Origin: Pelomonas sp965229315
GTDB lineage: Bacteria > Pseudomonadota > Gammaproteobacteria > Burkholderiales > Burkholderiaceae_C
Direction of reading: 5' to 3'
DNA: 64,000 nt
NCBI RefSeq assembly: GCF_965229315.1
Contig: NZ_CBDDJA010000002.1
Location: 806,001-870,000 of the forward strand
A program made the position numbers and the translations under genes. Shown here piece by piece: positions 1 to 8,199 of the stretch (position 1 is the stretch's first letter; every line of letters starts with the position of its first letter). The notes beneath the pieces are model-generated. The model worked only from the letters and a program-made list of their open reading frames with translations. It was not told where the DNA came from and searched no databases.

Positions 1-363
1 AGCCAGGTCATCGAGCCCAAGGACCTGCCGGACGAGCTGCAGCCCGGGCACGCGGCCGCGATCGCGATCGCGCCAGCCGTCGCCGCGGGCGTTCAGCTCG
101 GCGCCGCGCCTGCATCGGTGGCGGCACCGGCCAACACCAGCGCCGGCGAGGGCTGGCTGGCCGACATGGCCGCCGACGCCCGCGCCCGCCTGCTGGCCGG
201 CGAGCCGGACGTGTGGGACGCGCTGACCAAGCGCTTCGAGGCCCAGCTCATCCTGACCGCGCTGGACATCACCCGCGGCCGCCGCATCGAGGCCGCGCAG
301 AAGCTCGGCATTGGCCGCAACACGATCACGCGCAAGATCCAGGAGTTGGGCCTGGACGTTTGA
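1..363 (+). CDS. ntrC: NtrC-type response regulator, C-terminal fragment
   Basis: The frame is open from the first base and stops at TGA 361-363, so only the last 120 residues are present. They hold an Ala/Pro-rich linker and then a Fis-type helix-turn-helix (about residues 82-120), with the segments LILTALDITRG, AAQKLGIGRNT and ITRKIQELGL. This is the DNA-binding end of a sigma-54-dependent activator, and the match to the NtrC (NR-I) subfamily is close. The receiver and AAA+ domains lie upstream of the window. NtrC activates nitrogen-assimilation genes after phosphorylation by NtrB. The PII gene glnB, part of the same circuit, sits 24.6 kb downstream. Another NtrC-family regulator cannot be fully excluded from the C-terminus alone. 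Confidence 0.85.
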   Translation, partial: SQVIEPKDLPDELQPGHAAAIAIAPAVAAGVQLGAAPASVAAPANTSAGEGWLADMAADARARLLAGEPDVWDALTKRFEAQLILTALDITRGRRIEAAQKLGIGRNTITRKIQELGLDV

Positions 364-386
364 CGCCGTCGCTGGGCGCAAGGGAC

Positions 387-412
387 AAAAAAAGCCGCCC
401 GTCGTGGCGGCT
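387..412 (-). terminator. Rho-independent terminator for the PEP-CTERM gene
   Basis: AGCCGCC (393-399) pairs with GGCGGCT (406-412). On the minus strand the stem is followed by a run of seven T (complement of A 387-393). It lies just past the stop of the minus-strand PEP-CTERM gene and may also stop ntrC readthrough. Confidence 0.8.
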
Positions 413-438
413 CTTGGACGGGACTGTTCGCAGCGGGG

Positions 439-1224
439 TCAGCGGGCGCCGCGGCGGCGCGACACGAAGCCGATGACTCCCAGGCCGCCCAGCAGCAACG
501 CCGACGTCATCGGTTCCGGCACTGCCGTTGCGAAGTTGATCGAGCCGCCGCCTTGCTGGACCATGAAGCCGCCGGCAAACAACTGGACTTGCGAGCTGGT
601 GTTGCTGAAGGACGTCTGCGCCTGGTCGTAGAAGGCCAGCGGCGACGTGAAGGCCGATGACACGTTGCCGACAGTCACCGTCGCACCAGCGGACGGCGAG
701 AAGGCGCCGCCACCCGGGATGCTGACGACGCTGCCGCCGACCAGCGTCCCGGTGGCAAGCGCCACCGGTGCGATGGCGGTCGTGACCGGTGTCGTGCCGT
801 TGAAGCCGAAGGTGGCCGTGCCGTTGTAGCCGTACAGCGTGTAGGTCAGCGACGTGAAGCTGCCGATCGAGACCTGCGTGAGCGGGTTGTTGCCGTCGGT
901 CGTGCCCTGCCCGGTGAAGGCGATGTACAGGCCATATGTGCTGTTCAGGCCTGGCACCGACAGCGTGCTGCTGTTCAGCTGCGCGCCAGTGATGGCCAGA
1001 AAGCCGGTCTCGGTGAAGGTGGTCGCCGAGGTCTGTGTCACCGTCGCGTAATCCGAGATCAGCAGGTTGTCCGCGGAGAACGCCGTGCCTGCCAGCCCGG
1101 CAGCGGCCGGATTGAACGTGAACGTGTTCAGCGCGCTGGCGGTGGCGGACATTGCCAGCAACCCGGCCGCGAACAGACCGCGGCGCAGCCAAGCGGCCGA
1201 AGTGACGGGGTAGGCGACGCGCAT
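439..1224 (-). CDS. PEP-CTERM sorting domain protein, PepA-like
   Basis: The product has 261 residues. An N-terminal signal peptide (about 1-32, ending ATASA) precedes a Ser/Thr/Gly-rich beta-type body. The C-terminus is a PEP-CTERM tripartite signal: AVPEP, a hydrophobic helix around LLLGGLGVIGF and the basic end SRRRGAR. Such proteins are exported and processed by an exosortase at the PEP motif, then join the cell surface or extracellular matrix. The mature start NTFTFNPAAAGL and the following segment recall the flocculation-associated PepA family of Zoogloea; that assignment is from memory of the family and is tentative. The gene is monocistronic, with its own terminator at 387-412. No exosortase gene is in the window. 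Confidence 0.85.
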   Translation of the reverse strand: MRVAYPVTSAAWLRRGLFAAGLLAMSATASALNTFTFNPAAAGLAGTAFSADNLLISDYATVTQTSATTFTETGFLAITGAQLNSSTLSVPGLNSTYGLYIAFTGQGTTDGNNPLTQVSIGSFTSLTYTLYGYNGTATFGFNGTTPVTTAIAPVALATGTLVGGSVVSIPGGGAFSPSAGATVTVGNVSSAFTSPLAFYDQAQTSFSNTSSQVQLFAGGFMVQQGGGSINFATAVPEPMTSALLLGGLGVIGFVSRRRGAR

Positions 1225-1438
1225 GGTGAACTCCTGGCTGGGGTCAACGCGGGCGAAGCGCCGGCACCCATGCCGGTACTCGCCCGCAGCGGCGATTCTG
1301 CACTCGGCACCGCCTGGGCGCTCGACGGCGAGGGTTGCGGCCGCCCTTCAAACGAGGGGGGCGCTGGCGCGCACAGGCCCAAGTGTGAGGACACCGGCCG
1401 AAAAAACCTGGGTTGCCAGGCTGGGCCGGGGCAGCATG

Positions 1439-2404
1439 TCAGCCGGCGGGGCGGTCCAGCCAGACCTGCAGGCCCTGCGCGTTCAGCTCCGCATCCGGCC
1501 CCAGCCAGTCTGCCGCGGCGGCCATGTCGCCCGGGTAGCCGTGGGCCTGGATGCGCGCGAGGTAGCCGTGCAACAAACCGCCCTTGAGCCGGTCATGGCG
1601 GTCCGGTGCCTCGCGCAGTGATAGCGCCAGCGCCACCATCTCGTCCACCTGCGCCAGCAGCTCCGCGGCCAGGCGTTTCACCTCGGCCACCGAGCCACCG
1701 ATGCGGCCGTAGTGGGTGAGCTGCATCGCCACCGGTTCGGCGGCCAGCAGCCGCGCGACGGTGGCCTTCAGCGCGTCGGGGTCGAACTGCACCGGCGTCG
1801 TGGTGGGCAGGATCCAGGCGCGGCCGTCCGCGTCGAACCCGCGGTAGGACAGGCCGAACGTGTCGCCGGTGAACCAGCTGCGGCTGCGTTCGTCCCAGAT
1901 CCCATGGTGGTGCCTGGCGTGGCCCGGCGTGTCGATGAGGCGCAGCGGCCGGCCGGCCAGCAGCAGCACCTGCGCGTCAAAGCTGGCCTCGGCGCGCTCG
2001 GCCGGCACCGGCACGAGGCGGCCGTAGCTGCGCTCCATCTCCGCCTCGCCGTAGACGGCCAGCGCGCCGAACCACAGCCCCTTGGGATCGACCATGTGGC
2101 GCAGGCCGCGGGGATGCACCAGCACGCGGGCGGTGGGCAGCTGCTGCATCAGCAGGCCCACGCCGCCCGCATGATCCAGGTGCACGTGCGTCGGGATGAC
2201 CCAGTCCACGCAGGCCGGCGTCAGCCCCAGCGCCGTCAGTGCGGCGAGCAGGCGCGGCACCGCGTGGTTGGTGCCGGTGTCGATGAAGGCGGCGCGGCCG
2301 TTTTCCACGACCAGGTAGGCCGCATCGAAGCGCGGGCGCTGCTGGAAGCCGGTGTCGATGGCGTAGATGCCGTGGCCGAGGTCTTCGAGAAATTCGGGGC
2401 GCAT
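1439..2404 (-). CDS. MBL-fold metallo-hydrolase
   Basis: The product has 321 residues starting at the ATG whose complement is 2402-2404; the same frame stays open far upstream, but that part overlaps def and looks non-coding. The metal-binding motif is THVHLDHAGG (HxHxDH) around residue 83, with later ligands in DTPGHARHHH and FTGDTFG, as in the metallo-beta-lactamase superfamily. Substrate specificity cannot be told; glyoxalase II-like or lactonase-like activity are both possible. The C-terminal third is helical. The gene is divergent from def with only 48 bp between the start codons, so the two promoters must be close together or overlap. Confidence 0.85.
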   Translation of the reverse strand: MRPEFLEDLGHGIYAIDTGFQQRPRFDAAYLVVENGRAAFIDTGTNHAVPRLLAALTALGLTPACVDWVIPTHVHLDHAGGVGLLMQQLPTARVLVHPRGLRHMVDPKGLWFGALAVYGEAEMERSYGRLVPVPAERAEASFDAQVLLLAGRPLRLIDTPGHARHHHGIWDERSRSWFTGDTFGLSYRGFDADGRAWILPTTTPVQFDPDALKATVARLLAAEPVAMQLTHYGRIGGSVAEVKRLAAELLAQVDEMVALALSLREAPDRHDRLKGGLLHGYLARIQAHGYPGDMAAAADWLGPDAELNAQGLQVWLDRPAG

Positions 2405-2452
2405 GGGAAGCGGGTTCCTAGAATCGGCGCACGATAGCCGAAGGAGGCCCGC

Positions 2453-2989
2453 TTGGCCGTTCACGAGATTCTGAAAATGGGTGACCCGCGCCTGCTGCGC
2501 GTGGCCCAGCCCGTCGCCGCGTTCGGCACGCCCGAACTCAAGGCGCTCATCGCCGACATGTTCGAGACCATGGCCGCCGCCCACGGCGCGGGCCTGGCGG
2601 CGCCGCAGATCGGCGTGGACCTGCGTCTGGTCATCTTCGGCTACGACAGGAACGTGCGCTATCCCGACGCGCCGCCCGTGCCGCCCACGGTGCTCATCAA
2701 TCCGGTCATCGAGGTGCTGGACGGTGGCCGCACCGAAGGCTGGGAGGGCTGCCTGTCGGTGCCCGGCATGCGTGGCGTCGTCGAGCGCGACGAGCGCATC
2801 CGCTACACCGGCTTCGACGCCGACGGCCAGCCCATCGACCGCATCGCCGACGGCTTCCATGCCCGCGTCGTGCAGCACGAATGCGACCACCTGGACGGCA
2901 TCCTCTACCCCATGCGGGTGCAGGACTTCCGCCGCTTCGGCTTCACATCGGTGCTGTTCCCTGAACTGGACCCGAACGCGGACGACTGA
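2453..2989 (+). CDS. def: Peptide deformylase
   Basis: Removes the N-formyl group from nascent proteins, using a metal ion. All three family motifs are present in the 178 residues: GAGLAAPQIG (about 46-55), EGCLSVPG (about 100) and HECDH (about 142), where the Cys and two His bind metal and Glu is catalytic. The start is TTG 2453, chosen because a strong ribosome-binding site AAGGAGG (2441-2447) lies five bases upstream and the encoded start AVHEILKMGDPRLL matches the family N-terminus. It is not next to fmt, the usual partner, so this may be one of several deformylases in the genome. Confidence 0.95.
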   Translation: MAVHEILKMGDPRLLRVAQPVAAFGTPELKALIADMFETMAAAHGAGLAAPQIGVDLRLVIFGYDRNVRYPDAPPVPPTVLINPVIEVLDGGRTEGWEGCLSVPGMRGVVERDERIRYTGFDADGQPIDRIADGFHARVVQHECDHLDGILYPMRVQDFRRFGFTSVLFPELDPNADD

Positions 2990-3069
2990 CCGCCGGATTG
3001 AAACCTTTGTAAGCGTCGTGCACCGCGGCTGTGCCCGGTGCGTTAGCTTCCGGTAAAGGAGCCTTTCCC

Positions 3070-5028
3070 ATGGCCTCAGCCGCCCCAGAACTCGTCCTGA
3101 ACCGTCGCCATTGGCGCGTCCTCGCGATGACGCTGCTGCTCGCACTCGCGCCCGGCGCGCATGCGCAGGACGCCGATCGTGACCCGCCTGCGCGCGCAGC
3201 CCGTGTCGTCGATGTCATCGGCGACGCCTGGCTGTTCGACCACGAAACCCGCGAGTGGATGCGGCTCACGCGCAACCAGACGGTGGGCGAGGGCGACCGC
3301 GTGCGCACCGACGACCGCGGCCGCCTCAGCCTGCGCGTGGGCTCCACGACCATCTGGGTGGACGAGCGCAGCGACCTGGAGATGAGCCAGCTCGACGATG
3401 GCCAGACATTGCTGCAGATCGACCGCGGCGACGTCGCCGTGCGGCTGCGCAACGCACAGAACGCGGCGGAGACGAGGCTGCGCACCCGCGAGGGCACGAC
3501 ACAGCCCGAGCGCGAAGGCCTGTACCGCGTGGAGCAGCTGGACCGCGGCAGCAAGGTCTACGTCTGGCAGGGCCGCGTGCGCTTCGACTGGGCGCGCGCT
3601 GCGGCGCCGGTGACGCTGGCCACCGGGGAACAGGCGGAGTTCTGGTGGCCCGACGGCCCGCGCGCCGAGCGTGGCCCGCTGTTCAGCGACGGCTTCGGCG
3701 ACTGGGTGCTGGCCGAGAGCCGCGACGAGGGCGACCGCCCCGTCGCGCGCTACGTGTCGCCGGAGATGACCGGCGCCGAAGACCTGGACCGCTATGGCCG
3801 CTGGGAAACCGCACCGGACTACGGCGCGGTTTGGATTCCCACCACCGTCGTCGTCGCCGACTGGGCGCCCTACCGCTACGGCCGCTGGGCCTGGTCGCGC
3901 CAGTGGGGCTGGACCTGGGTGGACGACGCGCCCTGGGGCTTCGCGCCTTTCCACTATGGCCGCTGGGTGAACTGGGGCGGCCGCTGGTGCTGGGCGCCCG
4001 GCCCGTATGTTCAGCGGCCCGCCTATGCGCCGGCGCTGGTGGGCTGGGTGGGCGGCCCGTCCGTGAGCGTGGGCATCTCCATCGGCGGCCGCCCGGCGCC
4101 GCCGCGCTACGGCTGGTATCCGCTGGCGCCGCGCGAGGTGTTCGTGCCGGGCTACCGCCACAGCCCGCGCTACGTGAACCGCGTCAACGACCCGCGCGAC
4201 TTGCGCGATCCCGTCACCGTGCAGCGTCCGAACCGCTACCGCGACGTGCCGACCGCCGTGAGCACGCTGCCCGGCCCGGGCGCGGGCATCCAGCCCCTGC
4301 CCGTGCGCGGCTCCGACCGCAAGCCCGAGCCCGGCTGGGGCCGCCCGTTGCCCGGCGCGCCCGGCCGCGGCGACCTGGCCGCTGTGCTGCCCGCGGCGCC
4401 CACGCGCCCGGCGGAAGCCGACCTGCCACGCCGCACGCCGCGCACGCCCGAAGGCAACATGGGCTGGCGCAGCGAAGGCCAGGTGCCGGTGCGCCGCGAA
4501 CCGCAACGCGGCCCCGACATGCAGGCGCAGCCGCTGCCCGCGCGCCCGCTGCCCGCGATGCCGTCGGTCACGCAGCCGGCCATGCCCGTGCAGCAGCAAC
4601 CGCAGCCACGGCCGAACATCGAGCAGCCGCAGCGCGGCGGCGACAACATGCCGTGGCGCGCTCAGCAGCAGCAGCGCGACGAGATGCGCGAGCGCCGCGA
4701 GGAGCCGCGCCGGGACGACGTGCCGCGGCGCGAGGAACGCCGTGACGAGATGCGCCGTATCCAGCCGCAGCCGCAGCCGCAACAACAGCAAGCCGAGCCG
4801 CAGCGTGTGATCCAGATGCCCGAGCGGCCCGCCATGGAGCCGCCGCAACCGCAGCGCCGCGCCGAGGAACCGCAACGCCAGCGCCCGCCTGAACCGCCGC
4901 GCCTGCAGATGCCGCAACCCCAGCCCCAGCAGGCTCAGCCGCGCAACGAAGGCCCGCAGCGTGCCCGCCCGGAGGGCGTGCCCCTGCGTGAGCGGCGTGG
5001 CGGCGAGCCGCGCCAGGTCGAGCCCTGA
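3070..5028 (+). CDS. Exported FecR-domain/DUF6600 protein with Pro/Gln/Arg-rich tail
   Basis: The product has 652 residues from ATG 3070, which has an upstream AAAGGAG (3055-3061); an in-frame GTG at 3031 has no such site. A signal peptide (about 1-33, LLLALAPGAHA) is followed by a FecR-like beta domain (about 45-145) and an aromatic-rich DUF6600-type region (about 235-310) with repeats of YGRW, as in YGRWAW and YGRWVNWGGRW. The last 250 residues are low-complexity Pro/Gln/Arg/Glu with clusters such as QPQPQPQQQQ. FecR domains occur in anti-sigma regulators, but here the domain sits outside the inner membrane on a secreted protein with no sigma factor beside it, so that role is unlikely. Function is unknown; a cell-envelope structural or binding role is a guess. 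Confidence 0.85.
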   Translation: MASAAPELVLNRRHWRVLAMTLLLALAPGAHAQDADRDPPARAARVVDVIGDAWLFDHETREWMRLTRNQTVGEGDRVRTDDRGRLSLRVGSTTIWVDERSDLEMSQLDDGQTLLQIDRGDVAVRLRNAQNAAETRLRTREGTTQPEREGLYRVEQLDRGSKVYVWQGRVRFDWARAAAPVTLATGEQAEFWWPDGPRAERGPLFSDGFGDWVLAESRDEGDRPVARYVSPEMTGAEDLDRYGRWETAPDYGAVWIPTTVVVADWAPYRYGRWAWSRQWGWTWVDDAPWGFAPFHYGRWVNWGGRWCWAPGPYVQRPAYAPALVGWVGGPSVSVGISIGGRPAPPRYGWYPLAPREVFVPGYRHSPRYVNRVNDPRDLRDPVTVQRPNRYRDVPTAVSTLPGPGAGIQPLPVRGSDRKPEPGWGRPLPGAPGRGDLAAVLPAAPTRPAEADLPRRTPRTPEGNMGWRSEGQVPVRREPQRGPDMQAQPLPARPLPAMPSVTQPAMPVQQQPQPRPNIEQPQRGGDNMPWRAQQQQRDEMRERREEPRRDDVPRREERRDEMRRIQPQPQPQQQQAEPQRVIQMPERPAMEPPQPQRRAEEPQRQRPPEPPRLQMPQPQPQQAQPRNEGPQRARPEGVPLRERRGGEPRQVEP

Positions 5029-5049
5029 CACGGTGGCCTGAAGGCAAGC

Positions 5050-5694
5050 TCAGAGCAGCGGCTTGAGCGCCTGCCAGACGTTGTCCAGCATCAGCGGGTG
5101 CGCCTTGGCCAGCGGGTGGATGCGGTCGGGCTGGAACCAGTCCATCGCGTCCGCCCGGTCGGCCACGCCCTTCAGCAGGAAAGGCACGACGGCCGCGCGG
5201 GCCGGCTTGGCCACCTGCTCGAACAGGTCGGCAAAGTCCTTGCCGTAGGCCGAGCCGTAGTTGGGCGGCACCTGCATGCCGGCCAGCAGCACCTTGGCGC
5301 CGGCGGCCTGCGCCACTTTCACCATCGCCTGCAGGTTGTCGCGCGTGCTGGACAGCGGCAGGCCGCGCAGCGCGTCGTTGCCGCCCAGCTCGATGACGAC
5401 GATGGCCGGCTTGTGCGTGCGCAGCGCCGCCGGCAGCCGGCTGCGGCCACCGGCGGTGGTGTCGCCGCTGATGCTGGCGTTGACGACGCGGTAGGGCTTC
5501 TTCTGGTCGTTCAGGCGCTTCTGCAGCAGCGCCACCCAGCCGTCGCCGGCCTTGAGGCCGTACTCGGCGGACAGGCTGTCGCCCACCACCAGCAGCACCG
5601 GCGCATCGGCCGCGGCCGCAAGGCCCGACGCCCAGCCGGCCAGCAGCCCCACGCTACAGTGCGCCACCCACGCCCGACGCCGCAGTCCCGACAT
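5050..5694 (-). CDS. tesA: GDSL-family arylesterase / acyl-CoA thioesterase I, periplasmic
   Basis: The 214 residues begin with a signal peptide (about 1-29, ending LAAAADA). The SGNH-hydrolase blocks follow: VVGDSLSAEYG (nucleophile Ser), a Gly-containing block SISGDTTAGG, the Asn block IELGGNDALRG, and the C-terminal DRIHP pair supplying catalytic Asp and His. E. coli TesA hydrolyses acyl-CoA, lysophospholipid and aryl esters in the periplasm. Its start codon overlaps that of the divergent ATPase gene (5693), an arrangement with the same partner (ybbA) as in E. coli. Confidence 0.93.
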   Translation of the reverse strand: MSGLRRRAWVAHCSVGLLAGWASGLAAAADAPVLLVVGDSLSAEYGLKAGDGWVALLQKRLNDQKKPYRVVNASISGDTTAGGRSRLPAALRTHKPAIVVIELGGNDALRGLPLSSTRDNLQAMVKVAQAAGAKVLLAGMQVPPNYGSAYGKDFADLFEQVAKPARAAVVPFLLKGVADRADAMDWFQPDRIHPLAKAHPLMLDNVWQALKPLL

Positions 5695-5695
5695 G
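5692..5695. promoter_or_regulatory. Overlapping divergent start codons (CATG)
   Basis: The palindrome CATG carries the tesA ATG on the minus strand (5694-5692) and the ybbA ATG on the plus strand (5693-5695). No intergenic DNA exists, so each promoter and ribosome-binding site must lie inside the other gene. Confidence 0.8.
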
Positions 5696-6364
5696 CCAGA
5701 AGTCCTCGTCCAAGTTGATCAGATCACCAAGCGCGTCGGCGACGCGACCGGGGAGCTGACGATTCTCCATGACATCAGCTTCACGCTGGCGGCGCAGGAG
5801 TCGGTGGCCATCGTCGGGGCATCGGGTTCCGGCAAGAGCACGCTGCTGGCCATCCTCGCGGGGCTGGACACGCCCAGCAGCGGCACCGTCAGGTTGCGCG
5901 GTCAGGACCTGTTCACGCTGGACGAGGACCAGCGCGCCGCCGTGCGCGCCCGCGAGCTGGGTTTCGTGTTCCAGAGCTTCCAGCTGCTGCCCAACCTGAC
6001 GGCACTGGAGAACGTCATGCTGCCGCTGGAGCTGCGCGGCGACCGCGATGCGCGCGAGCAGGCCGCCGCCATGCTGGCCCGCGTGGGCCTGGGCGAGCGC
6101 CTCTCCCACTACCCGCGCGTGCTGTCGGGTGGCGAGCAGCAGCGTGTCGCGCTGGCGCGTGCCTTCGTGCAGCGCCCGGCGCTGCTGCTGGCCGATGAGC
6201 CCACCGGCAGCCTCGACTTCGCGACCGGTGCGTCGGTGATGGCGTTGATGTTCGAACTCAACCGCGAGGCCGGCACGACGCTGGTGCTGGTGACGCATGA
6301 CCGCGAGATCGCGGCGCGCTGCGAGCGGCAGTTGCGCATCGAGGCCGGCCGGCTCGTGGCATGA
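5693..6364 (+). CDS. ybbA: ABC transporter ATPase, YbbA/LolD type, without its permease
   Basis: The 223-residue ATP-binding subunit has Walker A GASGSGKS (about 41-48), Q-loop FVFQSFQLLPN, signature LSGGEQQRVALARA, Walker B LLLADEPTGSLD and switch His in VTHD. The pattern places it in the MacB/LolD/FtsE group. In E. coli ybbA is followed by the large permease gene ybbP; here it is followed at once by a terminator and a gene on the other strand, so the permease is absent or elsewhere. The start is ATG 5693, sharing bases with the tesA start codon on the opposite strand; the same frame is open upstream inside tesA but is not used by homologues. Confidence 0.92.
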   Translation: MPEVLVQVDQITKRVGDATGELTILHDISFTLAAQESVAIVGASGSGKSTLLAILAGLDTPSSGTVRLRGQDLFTLDEDQRAAVRARELGFVFQSFQLLPNLTALENVMLPLELRGDRDAREQAAAMLARVGLGERLSHYPRVLSGGEQQRVALARAFVQRPALLLADEPTGSLDFATGASVMALMFELNREAGTTLVLVTHDREIAARCERQLRIEAGRLVA

Positions 6365-6369
6365 ACGAC

Positions 6370-6393
6370 AAAGCCCGCCAAAGGCGGGCTTTT
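6370..6393. terminator. Bidirectional terminator between ybbA and the isomerase gene
   Basis: AAAGCCCGCC (6370-6379) and GGCGGGCTTT (6383-6392) form a 10-bp stem with an AAA loop, with A and T flanks serving both convergent genes. Confidence 0.88.
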
Positions 6394-6412
6394 GAGTCGG
6401 GCAGGAGCCGGA

Positions 6413-7216
6413 TTACTTGGTGAACTTGTAATCCGTCTTGGCCTTTTCGATCAGGCCTTGCTGGAACTCGGCCATCTTCTGCTGTTCGATGCGCTGCTTG
6501 ATCTGCGCCTTGACGTCGTCGAACGCGGGGAAGGTCGCCGGGCGGATGTCTTCCAGCTTGATGACGTGGTAGCCGAACTGGCTCTTCACCGGTTCCTGCG
6601 TCATCTCGCCCTTTTGCAGCGCGGTCATGGCCTTGCTGAACTCGGGCACGAAGTTGTTCGGGTTGGCGAAGTCCAGGTCGCCGCCGTTTTGCGCGGAGCC
6701 GGTGTCCTTGGAGTTCTTCTTGGCCAGTTCCTCGAAGCTGGCGCCGCCCTTGATCTGGACGATCAGGGCCTTGGCGTCCTCTTCCTTCTCGACCAGGATG
6801 TGGCGGGCGCGGTACTCGTTGCCGGTGTTGGCGGCCTTGAACTTGTCGTACTCGGCTTGCGCCTCGGCGTCGCTGACGGGGTTCTTCGCCTTGAAGTCTT
6901 CCATCAGGCCGCGGATCAGCAGCATCTGGCGGGCCAGATCCATCTGGGTCTTGTAGTCGGCGCCTTGCGGGATGCCGCGCTTCTCCGCTTCCTGGATGAA
7001 GATCTCGCGGCGGACGACTTCGTCCTTGACCTGGGCTTCCAGCTCCGGCGAGCGCTGCTGCTGGCCACTCTTGGTGACCTGCTGGATCAGCGTCTCGACC
7101 CGTGCCTTGGGCACGGGTTTGCCGTTCACGGTGGTGACGTTCTGCGCGACTGCGGCAGCCGGCAGCAGGGCCGAGATGGTGGCCGCGACGATGGCGGCAA
7201 GCGCAAACTTCTTCAT
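6413..7216 (-). CDS. Periplasmic parvulin-type peptidyl-prolyl isomerase
   Basis: The product has 267 residues. A signal peptide (about 1-25, AAVAQ) is followed by a helical chaperone-like N-domain (about 30-130) and one parvulin domain (about 137-235), with ARHILVEKEEDAK, FEELAKKNSKDTGS, GGDLDF and FGYHVIKLEDIRP. This is the PpiC/SurA fold that catalyses cis-trans isomerisation of prolyl bonds and aids outer-membrane protein folding. With only one parvulin domain it resembles the PrsA/CBF2 group rather than true SurA. It lies downstream of yciB-bolA on the same strand but is separated from them by a terminator (7241-7266). Confidence 0.92.
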   Translation of the reverse strand: MKKFALAAIVAATISALLPAAAVAQNVTTVNGKPVPKARVETLIQQVTKSGQQQRSPELEAQVKDEVVRREIFIQEAEKRGIPQGADYKTQMDLARQMLLIRGLMEDFKAKNPVSDAEAQAEYDKFKAANTGNEYRARHILVEKEEDAKALIVQIKGGASFEELAKKNSKDTGSAQNGGDLDFANPNNFVPEFSKAMTALQKGEMTQEPVKSQFGYHVIKLEDIRPATFPAFDDVKAQIKQRIEQQKMAEFQQGLIEKAKTDYKFTK

Positions 7217-7240
7217 GGGATTGGCTGGGTGAATCAGGCT

Positions 7241-7266
7241 AAAAAAACGCGCCCGGATTGGGCGCG
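7241..7266 (-). terminator. Rho-independent terminator after bolA
   Basis: CGCGCCC (7248-7254) and GGGCGCG (7260-7266) form a stem with a five-base loop, followed on the minus strand by seven T (7247-7241). Confidence 0.88.
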
Positions 7267-7287
7267 CGGTTCGATCACGCTCGACCT

Positions 7288-7548
7288 TCAGGCTTCACCC
7301 GGCGCGCGGGCGTCGATGGCCAGCGCATGAATGCCGCGCTGCATCAGGTCGGACAGACAATGATAAACGAGGCGGTGACGGGCCAATCGTTGCAGACCCG
7401 TAAAGCGATCCGACACGACAGCCACATGAAAATGCCCGCCCTCGCGGGCGCCGGCGTGGCCGGCGTGCTGGGCGCTGTCATCGCGGACGTGCAGTTCGGT
7501 CGGCGCCAGCGCTTCGCGCAGGCGCGTCTCGATCTCGGTGACCATCAT
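7288..7548 (-). CDS. bolA: BolA family protein
   Basis: A small 86-residue protein with the BolA/IbaG fold: VTEIETRLREAL, then ELHVRDDSAQHAGHAG and a GGHFHVAVVSDRF segment, and a C-terminal helix with HRLVYHCLSDLM. BolA proteins bind monothiol glutaredoxins with a shared [2Fe-2S] cluster and influence iron and envelope stress responses. The conserved His residues are present. Its first four bases overlap the end of yciB (ATGA 7545-7548), so the two are translationally coupled. Confidence 0.93.
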   Translation of the reverse strand: MMVTEIETRLREALAPTELHVRDDSAQHAGHAGAREGGHFHVAVVSDRFTGLQRLARHRLVYHCLSDLMQRGIHALAIDARAPGEA

Positions 7549-8183
7549 GGCTTGCCGCCTTCCTCGGGTTCAGGCGGCAGGTGCTTGGCCAGGTACACCC
7601 CCTGCGCCAGCGTGAACAGCAGGATCAGGCCGGTGGCGCCATAGGCCTTGAAGCTCACCCAGGTGGCTTCATCCGTGTTGTAGGCGACGATGAGGTTCAG
7701 CACGCCCATGCCGCCGAAGAACACGATCCAGGCGCGGTTGAGCGTGGCCCACACGGCGGCCGGCAGTGGCAGCTCGTTGCCCAGCATGCTCTGGATCAGG
7801 TTCTTGCGGAAGAAGGCCTGCGAGCCCCAGAAGGTCAAGGCCATGGCCCAGTACAGGCCGGTCGGCTTCCACATGATGAAGGTCTTGTTGTGGAACCACA
7901 CGGTGAGTGCGCCCAGCGTCACGACCAGCACCAGGCTGATCCACAGGATCAGGTCGATCTTGCGGCGCATCAGCTTCAGCACGAGCACCTGGGCGATGGT
8001 CGCGACCATGACCACCAGCGTGGCCAGCATCACCGGGCCTTCGTCCGTGCCGACGACGCCGCCGGACACCATGAAGCCGAAGTGCTCGGTGGTGAACGCA
8101 GCGGCCCAGGCGGCGTGGCTCTTGGCGTACTGGTAGGAGCCGAAGAAGAGGATCAGCGGCAGAAAGTCGAGCAGTAACTTCAT
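7545..8183 (-). CDS. yciB: Inner-membrane septation protein A (YciB/IspZ)
   Basis: The product has 212 residues, mostly hydrophobic, with about five membrane helices. It begins MKLLLDFLPLILFFGSYQY and carries the family segments LWISLVLVV, FHNKTFIMWKPT, MLGNELPLP and LNRAWIVFFGGMGVLNL. YciB is needed for normal intracellular spread in Shigella and for cell-envelope synthesis in E. coli; the mechanism is unclear. In many betaproteobacteria it is followed by bolA and a parvulin gene, as here. Confidence 0.94.
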   Translation of the reverse strand: MKLLLDFLPLILFFGSYQYAKSHAAWAAAFTTEHFGFMVSGGVVGTDEGPVMLATLVVMVATIAQVLVLKLMRRKIDLILWISLVLVVTLGALTVWFHNKTFIMWKPTGLYWAMALTFWGSQAFFRKNLIQSMLGNELPLPAAVWATLNRAWIVFFGGMGVLNLIVAYNTDEATWVSFKAYGATGLILLFTLAQGVYLAKHLPPEPEEGGKP

Positions 8184-8199
8184 GTGTTGCGGCAGTCGA

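Noticed and set aside
1225..1438. Sigma-54 promoter for the first PEP-CTERM gene
   Set aside because: GC and CC elements occur, but none has the ten-base spacing with adequate consensus.
3076..5031. 651-codon minus-strand frame opposite the FecR/DUF6600 gene
   Set aside because: No start with a ribosome-binding site and a repetitive Arg/Leu/Ala-rich product; the plus-strand gene has a signal peptide and domains.
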